Shown: piece after piece, positions 1 to 5,856 of the stretch
Layout of the letters: every line of letters starts with the position of its first letter
How positions within the stretch are numbered: position 1 is the first letter of the stretch
From: Eubacteriales Family XIII. Incertae Sedis bacterium
GTDB lineage: Bacteria > Bacillota > Clostridia > Peptostreptococcales > Anaerovoracaceae
DNA length: 8,348 nucleotides
Direction of reading: 5' to 3'
Assembly: GCA_031269205.1 (NCBI GenBank)
Contig: JAISZM010000001.1
Coordinates: forward strand, 1 to 8,348
Notes under the pieces: model-generated
Database searches by the model: none
Seen by the model: the letters and a program-made list of their open reading frames with translations, nothing else
Told to the model about the DNA's origin: nothing
Made by a program: the position numbers and the translations under genes

Positions 1-8
1 CCTCTCTT
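1..8 (-). promoter_or_regulatory. Putative Shine-Dalgarno of a gene starting off the left edge
   Basis: Read on the minus strand, the last eight bases of the window are AAGAGAGG. The identical 8-mer lies 7 nt upstream of the ATG of the NTPase gene at 5818, where it is a convincing ribosome-binding site. Its place after an FMN riboswitch and terminator suggests that the start codon of the riboswitch-controlled gene lies a few bases outside the window. The start codon itself is not visible, so this is inference. Confidence 0.4.
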
Positions 9-27
9 TCCCTGTTGCTTCCCTGTA

Positions 28-63
28 CGGCTGGGGGGCGTGAGCCGCTTGCGACTCCAGCCG
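28..63 (-). other. Inverted repeat in the leader, downstream of the terminator
   Basis: A 7-bp perfect inverted repeat, CGGCTGG at 28-34 and CCAGCCG at 57-63, encloses a 22-nt loop. It lies between the riboswitch terminator and the putative Shine-Dalgarno at the left edge. It may form a second hairpin in the read-through transcript. No T-run follows it, so it is not an obvious terminator. A role in translation control is possible but unsupported. Confidence 0.3.
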
Positions 64-64
64 A

Positions 65-99
65 ATAAAACATTGCCCCTTCGCATCGCAAAGGGGCAA
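65..99 (-). terminator. Intrinsic terminator of the FMN riboswitch leader
   Basis: On the minus strand a perfect 9-bp stem (TTGCCCCTT, 99-91, pairing with AAGGGGCAA, 81-73) with a 9-nt loop is followed directly by TGTTTTATT, a T-rich tract. It lies about 25 nt after the 3' end of the FMN aptamer, where the expression platform of a transcription-attenuating riboswitch is expected. A smaller hairpin (TCATTC/GAATGA arms, 120-103) lies between aptamer and terminator. I did not identify a convincing antiterminator pairing. Confidence 0.8.
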
Positions 100-122
100 C
101 ATTCATTCGTATTAGAATGATC

Positions 123-342
123 GTTTCTTCCTTCCGGACTATCGCCGCGCGCGTCAGCACGCGTACACCGTCGGTACCGGATTCAGAGGAAACGCCGACC
201 TTCAATCGGTGTCTCTCGACCGGTTCGGCCTCGCCTTTATCGGCTGGGCTCGCGGACTCGTGGTTCAGGCAAATCGGATTCGTAAACCCATGTAGCCTGA
301 CGCCCTTCACCGCCGGTGGGGAATCTCACCCCGCCCCGAAAC
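123..342 (-). ncRNA. FMN riboswitch (RFN element), complete aptamer
   Basis: The minus strand contains the conserved blocks of the FMN aptamer in the right order. The closing P1 stem is GUUUC (342-338) with GAAAC (127-123). Next come a TCGGGGCGGGGTGAGATTCC-type 5' block, ACCGGCGGT (about 317-309), the block GAGTCCGCGAGCC (259-247), ACCGACGGT (175-167) and the 3' block ATAGTCCGGA (142-133). The element is longer than a minimal RFN because some of its peripheral arms are extended. In this family, FMN binding stabilises the aptamer and switches off riboflavin synthesis or transport genes. Here an intrinsic terminator follows, so control is probably by transcription attenuation. The regulated gene (for example a ribU- or rib-type gene) lies off the left edge and cannot be named. 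Confidence 0.95.
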
Positions 343-447
343 CTCGGAAACCTCTAAAACCCCTGAGTGCGCGACTGTCCCGCGATCCGTCCGCTATCCG
401 CGAAAAATCCGCGCGCGTAGGGTCTTTGAGAATCCCTGTTAGCCACT

Positions 448-476
448 ACTATACCTCTTCCCGTCACGGTTGTCAA
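448..476 (-). promoter_or_regulatory. Sigma70-type promoter for the FMN riboswitch transcript
   Basis: On the minus strand there is a perfect -35 TTGACA (476-471), a 17-nt spacer and a -10 TATAGT (453-448; five of six bases match TATAAT). Transcription would start near 441, about 100 nt before the aptamer's first P1 base, and run leftward through the riboswitch. It stands back-to-back with the lysA promoter, with about 20 bp between the two -35 regions. Confidence 0.75.
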
Positions 477-495
477 ATCTGACGACGGCATAAAT

Positions 496-526
496 TTTAC
501 AAAAAGCTCGCCGATGAAGGTATAAT
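496..526 (+). promoter_or_regulatory. lysA promoter, probably giving a leaderless mRNA
   Basis: A perfect -10 TATAAT lies at 521-526, only 8 nt before the lysA ATG at 535. A -35-like TTTACA (496-501, 19-nt spacer) or TACAAA (498-503, 17-nt spacer) precedes it. Transcription would begin at about 533-535, so the mRNA would have essentially no 5' leader. The only purine-rich motif, GAAGG at 516-520, lies upstream of the -10 and is too far from the ATG to act as a ribosome-binding site. Confidence 0.6.
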
Positions 527-534
527 AATAATCC

Positions 535-1932
535 ATGAATGTCTTTGAAACGGTGAACGGGCGTCTTTTTATGGACGGGGTTGATTTGGCGGAGCTTGCG
601 GCTGAGTTCGGCACGCCGCTTTACGTCATGTCGCGCTCGGTTATCGACGACAGGATCGCGGAGCTGAAGCGGGATTTTACGGAGAGGTATCCGAACGCTC
701 GCGCGGCTTACGCGTCGAAGGCGTTCCTCTGCACCGCTCTGTGCCACATCGTGGACGAGGCGGGGCTTTCCCTCGATGTCGTATCCGGCGGGGAGCTTTT
801 TACCTCTATTCGCGCGAAGTTTCCCGCGGAGCGCATCGAGTTCCACGGCAACAACAAGACGCGCGCGGAACTGGAACTGGCAGTCGGGTACGGCGTAGGG
901 CGCATCATCGTCGACGCGCCGGGCGAACTCGATTTGATCGAAGACGTCGTCGGTTCGAAGTACGGGCATGAGCAGAAAAGCGGCGATTCTCTTTGCGCTC
1001 CCTCGAATGACGTCGCCTACCGCCCCCGCGTGCTGTTTCGCGTGAATCCCGATGTCGAGAGCGATACCCACGACCATATCTCTACGGGCCACGGGAACTC
1101 CAAGTTCGGATTTTCCTACGACAGCGCGGAGCTTTTTGACCTGATCGGCAGGGCGATTCGCTCGAACATCGTGGACTTTGAGGGGATTCATTTTCATGTC
1201 GGCTCTCAGCTCTTCACGAACGACAGCCGGCTCGCGGCGTTGCGCCGCGCTCTCGGCATTTTGAAGGAAGTCAAAATTAGATACGGGTACGATACGCCGG
1301 AGCTGAACATCGGCGGCGGATTTGCGATTCGGTACACGTCGGACGACGATCCGCGTCCTTTCGGCTTTTACCTCGAACCCGTCATGCGCGAGGTTGAGGA
1401 ATACTGCGCGGCCGAAGGGCTGAAGCCACCCGCCGTCGTGGTAGAACCGGGGCGCAGCATAGTCGGAGAGGCGGGCGTCACGCTCTACACGGTCGGCGCG
1501 ATACGCGAAACGCGCGCGGATGAGCGCAAAGGGAACGGTTCTCTCCGCGCTCCCGACGCCTCCGCGCAGAGCGCGCGGAAGTTCGTGGCCGTCGACGGCG
1601 GGATGACGGACAACATCAGGCCAGCGCTGTACGGCGCGAAATACGAGGCCGTAGTCGCCAACAGAGCGGACAAACCCGCGACAGAGGTCGTGACGGTGGT
1701 CGGCAAATGCTGCGAGTCGGGCGACAGGCTCATCGAGGGCGCGCGGTTGCAGACCGTCGCTCCGGGCGATATTTTGGCGGTGTATTCGACAGGCGCCTAC
1801 GGTTACTCGATGGCGAGCAACTACAACAAGCTGCCGCTACCCGCGGTCGCGCTCGTCGAGAACGGAAAAGCCAGGCTCATCGTGAGAAGGCAATCTTACG
1901 AGGATATGCTTTCCCGCGATCTGCCGCTGTAA
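535..1932 (+). CDS. lysA: Diaminopimelate decarboxylase
   Basis: Decarboxylates meso-2,6-diaminopimelate to L-lysine, the last step of lysine synthesis; a cytosolic PLP enzyme of the alanine racemase-like fold III, usually a dimer. Visible signatures are YASKAF with the PLP lysine K62, FHVGSQL (220-226), the glycine-rich NIGGGF (258-263), VEPGRSIVGEAG (303-314), DGGMTDNIRPALYG (354-367) and the C-terminal catalytic CCESGD (392-397, Cys of the partner active site). At 465 aa it is longer than the usual roughly 420. The extra length is two insertions, at about 140-162 and 329-347, encoded by related repeats. The ATG is chosen because the N-terminus aligns with the family and a -10 element lies 8 nt upstream. 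It runs convergently with the glycosyltransferase gene, 21 bp away, with no clear terminator. The function call is very secure. Confidence 0.97.
   Translation: MNVFETVNGRLFMDGVDLAELAAEFGTPLYVMSRSVIDDRIAELKRDFTERYPNARAAYASKAFLCTALCHIVDEAGLSLDVVSGGELFTSIRAKFPAERIEFHGNNKTRAELELAVGYGVGRIIVDAPGELDLIEDVVGSKYGHEQKSGDSLCAPSNDVAYRPRVLFRVNPDVESDTHDHISTGHGNSKFGFSYDSAELFDLIGRAIRSNIVDFEGIHFHVGSQLFTNDSRLAALRRALGILKEVKIRYGYDTPELNIGGGFAIRYTSDDDPRPFGFYLEPVMREVEEYCAAEGLKPPAVVVEPGRSIVGEAGVTLYTVGAIRETRADERKGNGSLRAPDASAQSARKFVAVDGGMTDNIRPALYGAKYEAVVANRADKPATEVVTVVGKCCESGDRLIEGARLQTVAPGDILAVYSTGAYGYSMASNYNKLPLPAVALVENGKARLIVRRQSYEDMLSRDLPL
968..1002 (+). repeat. In-frame palindrome-like repeat in lysA, copy 1
   Basis: This 35-nt segment matches copy 2 (1520-1554) at 26 of 35 positions without gaps, in the same reading frame. 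It encodes part of an extra loop, HEQKSGDSLCAPS, against DERKGNGSLRAPD in copy 2. The arms GAGC...AAA and TTT...GCTC keep an imperfect hairpin. Compared with typical LysA, the stretch between LIEDV and VLFRVNP is expanded here by roughly 18 residues, so it looks inserted rather than conserved. Confidence 0.5.
1520..1554 (+). repeat. In-frame palindrome-like repeat in lysA, copy 2
   Basis: The second copy of the repeat at 968-1002. It has the stronger hairpin: outer arms GAGCGC (1522-1527) and GCGCTC (1547-1552), inner arms GGGAA (1531-1535) and TTCTC (1539-1543). It encodes DERKGNGSLRAPD in an expansion between the YTVGAI strand and the VAVDGG motif of LysA. No further copy was found in the window by eye. 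Confidence 0.5.
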
Positions 1933-1953
1933 AACCGCTTCCCCTGTCCCGCT

Positions 1954-3336
1954 CTAGTCGCCGGTTACTTCCGGCTGGGGCTGGCCACCCTTGATTTCCT
2001 CTATGTCCACGGCGCGCGTGTGAACTATTTCCGGCCATATCTTTCGGTCGAAGGGTACGCAGATGATCATCGGCAACATTGTGAAGATAAACAGCGGAAA
2101 GGTGAAGGCGTAGCGCGCAATCTTGGACTTTGGCGCATAGATGTATTCCTTCTCCGTATGTACGGTAATGCAGCCTATGACGAATAACATGCCGTAGCAG
2201 ACGCCGATGAACTCGCCGAGGTAGAGCAGAGGTTCCCAGACGGGCACGCCCTGTATGGCGTGCGAGAGGATGGCCGAGGCGTAGAACACGAGCGTCACGA
2301 GCGTCAACACGGTGCCGGCGAGGGTGTTCACCAGCATGTCGTAGCACGGGAAGCTGTGTCGAGTGAATACGCGCCCGAGCATCTTCGCGCCGTACCGGGC
2401 GTAGGCTTGAAAGTAGCCTTTGATCCATCTGATGCGTTGATCCCACGACTGTTTGAAGACCGTCGGCTGCTCGTCATAGAGTATCGCGTACGGCGTGTAG
2501 CCGATGCGCTCGCCGCGCGATACCATCGCGAAGGTGAATTCGACGTCTTCGGTCAGCGTGAAGTAATGCCAGCCGCCGAGCTCCTCAAGCAGGTCGCCGC
2601 GTATCGCGAAGCCCGTTCCCGAGACCTGCGCGGAGAGTCCGAGCAGACAGCGCGCGCCGTTCAGGTAGCGAGCCTCCCTGAGCCACCACACGGCGTAGCT
2701 CGCGGATAGCCAGTTGTCGGCGAAGTTCTTCGAATCGCGGTAACCCGTCACGACGCGATAGCCTCCCTTCATAGCGTTGTTGAACTCCGCGACGAAGTGT
2801 TTTTCAAGCAGGTTGTCGGCGTCGACGACCAGGTATCCGTCGTACTTCCATTCCGTCCCGTCTCTCGTGATGTCGTCTATCAGGGATTCGAGGGCATAGC
2901 CTTTGCCGATCTTTTCTTTGTTTTGGCGTTCTACGACGCGCGCGCCGGCGGCGCGCGCGATCTTCGCCGTGTCGTCCGTGCAGTTGTCCGCTATGACGTA
3001 GATGTCGATGAGTTCCTGCGGGTACTCCTGGTCGTGTATCGAGTCTATGAGCTGGCCGACGACGGCCTCCTCGTTGCGCGCGCAGATCATCACCGCGTAC
3101 TTGCCGGGGTCGGCCTGCGGGAATCTCGGATTGCGCCTGGACACCGACACGAGGATGAAAAGCAGTTGATAGCCGTAGCAAATCGCAAACAGGCACGCGA
3201 TGATGTTATTGATTATTAAATACGGGCTGAATCCGGTCGACTCTAGCAAATTTCTTCTCTCTATACAAGCGTGATATCTCTGGCTATCACTATTCCGCGC
3301 CTCTGCACTTTGTTTACCGTCACCGTTTCTTATCAT
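1954..3336 (-). CDS. Family 2 membrane glycosyltransferase (processive type)
   Basis: Likely transfers sugars from a nucleotide sugar to a growing polysaccharide at the inner face of the cytoplasmic membrane. Numbered from the ATG at 3336 (460 aa): an N-terminal membrane segment (about 40-66), the GT-A domain starting VMICARNEE (82-90), the nucleotide/metal site DAD (172-174), the acceptor/base motif TED (262-264) and QRIRW (300-304), the Q-x-x-R-W signature of processive synthases. Two or three membrane segments follow (about 336-358, 370-391, 408-427). The set is as in NodC, IcaA and hyaluronan/cellulose synthase relatives. The open frame continues upstream to 3693, but that part is antisense to the deacetylase gene. 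The ATG at 3336 has no ribosome-binding site and overlaps a possible -10. A TTG at 3249 after GAGAGAAG, giving about 431 aa with the membrane helix near the N-terminus, is a serious alternative. Product polymer unknown. Confidence 0.88.
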   Translation of the reverse strand: MIRNGDGKQSAEARNSDSQRYHACIERRNLLESTGFSPYLIINNIIACLFAICYGYQLLFILVSVSRRNPRFPQADPGKYAVMICARNEEAVVGQLIDSIHDQEYPQELIDIYVIADNCTDDTAKIARAAGARVVERQNKEKIGKGYALESLIDDITRDGTEWKYDGYLVVDADNLLEKHFVAEFNNAMKGGYRVVTGYRDSKNFADNWLSASYAVWWLREARYLNGARCLLGLSAQVSGTGFAIRGDLLEELGGWHYFTLTEDVEFTFAMVSRGERIGYTPYAILYDEQPTVFKQSWDQRIRWIKGYFQAYARYGAKMLGRVFTRHSFPCYDMLVNTLAGTVLTLVTLVFYASAILSHAIQGVPVWEPLLYLGEFIGVCYGMLFVIGCITVHTEKEYIYAPKSKIARYAFTFPLFIFTMLPMIICVPFDRKIWPEIVHTRAVDIEEIKGGQPQPEVTGD

Positions 3337-3361
3337 AACATAAGCGGGTCGCGTACGGCAA
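3332..3361 (-). promoter_or_regulatory. Possible extended -10 promoter for the glycosyltransferase gene
   Basis: On the minus strand TTGCCG (3361-3356; four of six bases match TTGACA) is followed after 18 nt by TATGAT (3337-3332), with the extended motif TGT directly before it. If it is real, the in-frame ATG at 3336 lies inside the -10 and cannot be the start codon, which favours the TTG at 3249. Evidence is only sequence match and its place in a divergent gap. Confidence 0.35.
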
Positions 3362-3401
3362 ATTTTGCGCGGCGGCGGGGGTAACGGCGCAACGAAGCGT
3401 A

Positions 3402-3410
3402 TGATATACT
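3402..3410 (+). promoter_or_regulatory. Extended -10 of the deacetylase gene, probably leaderless
   Basis: TGATATACT matches the extended -10 pattern TGnTATAAT with one mismatch in the hexamer (TATACT, 3405-3410). Eight bases separate it from the ATG at 3419, exactly as between the lysA -10 and its ATG. There is no recognisable -35 (TAACGG at 17 nt), which extended -10 promoters can tolerate. No ribosome-binding site lies before the ATG. Confidence 0.55.
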
Positions 3411-3418
3411 GTCTTACG

Positions 3419-4555
3419 ATGAACTTTAAAGAAATCTTCACCAATTCCGTATCGCGCGTTTTTACCGCCGGGAGCAACAGAACCGTCCGTGCTTGGGTGT
3501 TGCTTTTATCCGCGCTGCTCGTCGTCACGATACTATCGGCAGACCCGTCATTTGAGGCTTTCGCGGAAGGCTCCTCCGGCCGGGCGTCGGGCGCGGACGC
3601 CGCCGCGCGGGACGTTACCGGACAGGCGACCGATGTCGCCGTACAAGGTGCAAGTGTCACGCCGGCCACGGGCGATGTTACGGGATCGGCCACGGGCGTT
3701 ACCGGCTCCGCCGCGGGTGGAACAGGCGGCGCCGTCGGCGAAGGCGAGCCGGCGACGACTTCGTCGAGGTTGCCGGCGGGTTATCCTCTGGCTTACGGCG
3801 CGTTCACGGCGTCCGACGCGTGGTTCACGCCCGCTTACGGCGCGTTCACGACGAGATACACGGCGAAGATGTACCTACCGGGCACGAAAATCCTGCGCGT
3901 CCAAGCCGTGCGACCGTACCTCGACCGTACGAAGCCGATGGTGGCGCTCACCTTCGACGACGGGCCGGCGCAATACACGGAGCGCATCGTCGCGCTGCTC
4001 CGCGAATACGGCTGCCGGGCGACGTTCTGCGTCCTGGGCGACAGGGTGAGACCGCAAAAGAAGCGCGTCCGGCTCATCGCGGCGCAGGGTTCCGAGCTGG
4101 TCGGCCACTCGTGGGATCACAAGAACCTGACGAAGCTGTCGAAGAAGAAGGTGCGAGCCGAGCTGAAAAAGACAAACGACGCGATACGAGCCATAACCGG
4201 CGTCCAGCCTACCATGCACCGGCCGCCTTACGGCGCGTTCGACAAGACGGTTCTCAAGATATCGAAGAAGCAGAAGCTCGCGCTGCTCACGTGGTCAGTC
4301 GACACGTACGACTGGAAACTACGCGACTCGAAGAAGTTGTTCGAAGTGATAAAAAAGAGCGTAAAGCCGGATCAAATAATCCTCATGCACGACATCCATG
4401 AGCAGACCGCCGAGTCCATGAAGCTTGTAATTCCGTGGCTCATCGAGCAGGGCTACCAGCCCGTCACGGTGTCGGAGCTGTTCTATTATAGAGGGATAAA
4501 GGTCAAGCCCGGAAAGGTCTATAACGACGGCGTCAATGAGAAAGCGGCGCGTTAG
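3419..4555 (+). CDS. Polysaccharide deacetylase, NodB/CE4 family, membrane-anchored or secreted
   Basis: Predicted to remove N- or O-acetyl groups from a polysaccharide (peptidoglycan, chitin-like or poly-N-acetylglucosamine) outside the membrane, using a bound metal. In the 378-aa protein, residues 24-41 form a hydrophobic signal or anchor segment. A Gly/Thr/Ser/Ala-rich linker (about 50-115) follows, then two AYGAFT repeats (125-144) and the NodB domain (about 173-355). All five CE4 motifs are visible: TFDDG (178-182, catalytic base and metal Asp), the metal histidines H230 and H234 in HSWDH, RPPYG (268-272), DTYDW (295-299) and the histidine in ILMHD (321-325). The catalytic machinery therefore looks intact. 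The start is the ATG 8 nt after a -10; earlier in-frame starts (TTG 3365, ATG 3401) lie upstream of or within the promoter. It is divergent from the glycosyltransferase, its likely partner, and overlaps the 3' end of the Crp gene by 23 bp. Exact substrate unknown. Confidence 0.93.
   Translation: MNFKEIFTNSVSRVFTAGSNRTVRAWVLLLSALLVVTILSADPSFEAFAEGSSGRASGADAAARDVTGQATDVAVQGASVTPATGDVTGSATGVTGSAAGGTGGAVGEGEPATTSSRLPAGYPLAYGAFTASDAWFTPAYGAFTTRYTAKMYLPGTKILRVQAVRPYLDRTKPMVALTFDDGPAQYTERIVALLREYGCRATFCVLGDRVRPQKKRVRLIAAQGSELVGHSWDHKNLTKLSKKKVRAELKKTNDAIRAITGVQPTMHRPPYGAFDKTVLKISKKQKLALLTWSVDTYDWKLRDSKKLFEVIKKSVKPDQIILMHDIHEQTAESMKLVIPWLIEQGYQPVTVSELFYYRGIKVKPGKVYNDGVNEKAAR
3791..3850 (+). repeat. 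Direct repeat of 18 nt in the deacetylase linker
   Basis: The 18-mer GCTTACGGCGCGTTCACG occurs identically at 3791-3808 and 3833-3850, with a 42-nt period. It encodes AYGAFT twice just before the catalytic domain. A 15-nt related stretch, CTTACGGCGCGTTC preceded by C, recurs at 4226-4240, where it encodes part of the conserved RPPYGAF motif. Confidence 0.7.
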
Positions 4556-5219
4556 AGGCGATGTAAAACCTGTCCGTCAATTCAAATCTGCTCTTTGAAA
4601 AGTTTATCAGTCCCTCGCTCCGCATCAGGCTGAGTTCGTGAGAGAGGGCGCTGCGGTTGACGCCGAGATATTGGGCGAGCTGCTCTCTGTCCATGCCGAT
4701 GTCGAAGGAGTCGCCGTCCACCTTTTCGGCCATATGCAGAAGGAATGTCACTATGCGCGCGCGCATGGATTTTTTGTACAGAACGTCTATCTTGTACTGC
4801 TTTCTCATGCTTTCGTCGGCGAGCAGTCTGACGATGTTCTTCGCTATCGTATCGCGCACGGCGCCGCGTACGTTGGAACTGCTGAGCAATTCATAATCGA
4901 CGGTGACGACCTCGGACGGCCTGACGCAGCTGATCTGCAGAAGGCTCTTGCGCGTGCGCGTGCACACCACGTCAAGGCAGACGGTGTCCCCCGCGGAATA
5001 GAATTGCACGAGGTCGATGCCGCCGTCCTGATAGCAGCGCGCGCCCTGCAACCTACCGGAAACGAGCAGCCAGAAAGCATCCATCCGCTCTCCCTCGTCT
5101 ATCAGTATCTCGCCGGCATTCAGTCGGCGCGAGCGCAGTTTCAATGTTCTCTTCAGTTTTTCGAACTCGTCCGGAGCGACGCCGTCAAACAGTCCGGAAT
5201 CGATCATCGTGGTAATCAT
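4533..5219 (-). CDS. Crp/Fnr-family transcriptional regulator
   Basis: A 228-aa protein of the usual family size. Residues about 8-125 form a cyclic-nucleotide-binding-like beta roll (LNAGEILIDEGERMDAFWLLVSG is typical of its start). A dimerisation helix follows at about 115-140, and residues about 177-214 form a winged helix-turn-helix with MDREQLAQYLGVNRSALSHE as its core. The classical cAMP-pocket signature is not obvious. The four cysteines (62, 81, 86, 98) do not match the N-terminal iron-sulfur pattern of Fnr, so the ligand is unknown. The ATG at 5219 is chosen because a promoter with an extended -10 ends 6 nt before it; a TTG four codons upstream lies inside that -10. The gene starts 8 nt after the NTPase stop, so it may also be read from the GH3/NTPase operon. 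Its end overlaps the deacetylase end by 23 bp on the other strand. Confidence 0.92.
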   Translation of the reverse strand: MITTMIDSGLFDGVAPDEFEKLKRTLKLRSRRLNAGEILIDEGERMDAFWLLVSGRLQGARCYQDGGIDLVQFYSAGDTVCLDVVCTRTRKSLLQISCVRPSEVVTVDYELLSSSNVRGAVRDTIAKNIVRLLADESMRKQYKIDVLYKKSMRARIVTFLLHMAEKVDGDSFDIGMDREQLAQYLGVNRSALSHELSLMRSEGLINFSKSRFELTDRFYIASNAPLSH

Positions 5220-5225
5220 GAGACA

Positions 5226-5254
5226 ATTCAATCATGAAAAAATGACGATGTCAA
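5226..5254 (-). promoter_or_regulatory. Promoter of the Crp-family gene, probably leaderless
   Basis: On the minus strand a perfect -35 TTGACA (5254-5249), a 17-nt spacer and the -10 TTGAAT (5231-5226), with an extended TGA directly before it, end 6 nt before the ATG at 5219. The promoter lies mostly within the last codons of the NTPase gene. A palindrome TGACGATGTCA (5243-5253) overlaps the -35 and could be an operator; that is speculation. Confidence 0.6.
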
Positions 5255-5818
5255 CCGTGTGGGCAGCGCGTCGCGATTGAATGTGTCGACTTTCATGACG
5301 CTGACTTTCGGATGATCCCTGATGGCGTCAAGGAAGGGATTGCCCTCCTTCCTCATCACGCCCAGCGTGCGAACGTCGGCGTCCAGCACTCGCATGACGG
5401 CGTTTTTGAAGGCGTTCGCTTTCATCTCCATAAAACCGAGTTCATCCATGATGATGAGTTTTGGCGTAGGGGTGGCAGCCTGCAGCATCGCCGCGCCGTC
5501 CTCATCGAAGACTTCGTGACGGATCGTGACGACATGATTCCCGCCGTCGCGTTCGGCGACGGGACGGGCGTCCGGCGGGATGCGCGCGTTCATATCCGAT
5601 ACGCCGCCATGTCGTTCAGGCGGATCGTCCTCCGGCGTATAGGGGATGATGTAGAGCGCGGCGCAGCCGTTCGACGCGCCGCGCGGGGTGGCCCACACCG
5701 TGCGGAATCCCGCGATCTCATCCGCGGAAAGGGTACCGCTCCGCGTGAGCGTGTTTACGATTTTCGTCACGACAGTGGTCTTGCCGACCCCCCTGTCGCC
5801 CGTCAGAAACAGGTGCAT
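5228..5818 (-). CDS. THEP1-like nucleoside-triphosphatase (NTPase_1 family)
   Basis: A 196-aa P-loop NTPase. It starts MHLFLTG, with the Walker A motif GDRGVGKTT at 7-15 and the Walker B motif LIIMDELGFMEM at 121-132. That Asp-Glu-Leu-Gly...Met-Glu arrangement near the N-terminal P-loop is typical of the THEP1 family, whose members hydrolyse NTPs in vitro but have an unsettled cellular role. Length fits the family, slightly expanded by a charged, Pro-rich loop at about 62-95. The ATG at 5818 is preferred because AAGAGAGG lies 7 nt upstream; the frame stays open to 6199, but that part lies within the GH3 gene in another frame. It follows the GH3 stop by 38 bp and precedes the Crp gene by 8 bp, suggesting one transcript. 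What links an NTPase to a glycosidase is not evident. Confidence 0.88.
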   Translation of the reverse strand: MHLFLTGDRGVGKTTVVTKIVNTLTRSGTLSADEIAGFRTVWATPRGASNGCAALYIIPYTPEDDPPERHGGVSDMNARIPPDARPVAERDGGNHVVTIRHEVFDEDGAAMLQAATPTPKLIIMDELGFMEMKANAFKNAVMRVLDADVRTLGVMRKEGNPFLDAIRDHPKVSVMKVDTFNRDALPTRLTSSFFHD

Positions 5819-5825
5819 TATGGAA

Positions 5826-5833
5826 CCTCTCTT
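5826..5833 (-). promoter_or_regulatory. Ribosome-binding site that fixes the NTPase start
   Basis: On the minus strand AAGAGAGG ends 7 nt before the ATG at 5818. It lies in the 38-bp gap after the GH3 stop codon and is the clearest Shine-Dalgarno in the window, which contrasts with the promoter-proximal genes that have none. Confidence 0.65.
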
Positions 5834-5856
5834 CAAATTTTCTTCAGCACAAGGCA

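Noticed and set aside
117..482. Open frame of 121 aa on the plus strand
   Set aside because: It lies opposite the FMN riboswitch and its promoter; the protein shows no domain and the sequence is explained by the RNA.
1960..1975. GCCGG/CCGGC hairpin as a terminator between lysA and the glycosyltransferase
   Set aside because: Only 5 bp, inside the glycosyltransferase's last codons and not followed by a T-run on either strand.
2260..3219. Plus-strand open frames of 149 and 140 aa
   Set aside because: Both lie opposite the conserved catalytic domain of the glycosyltransferase and show no motifs of their own.
3337..3693. N-terminal extension of the glycosyltransferase up to 3693
   Set aside because: This part is antisense to the promoter, signal segment and linker of the deacetylase gene and is low-complexity, unlike any glycosyltransferase start.
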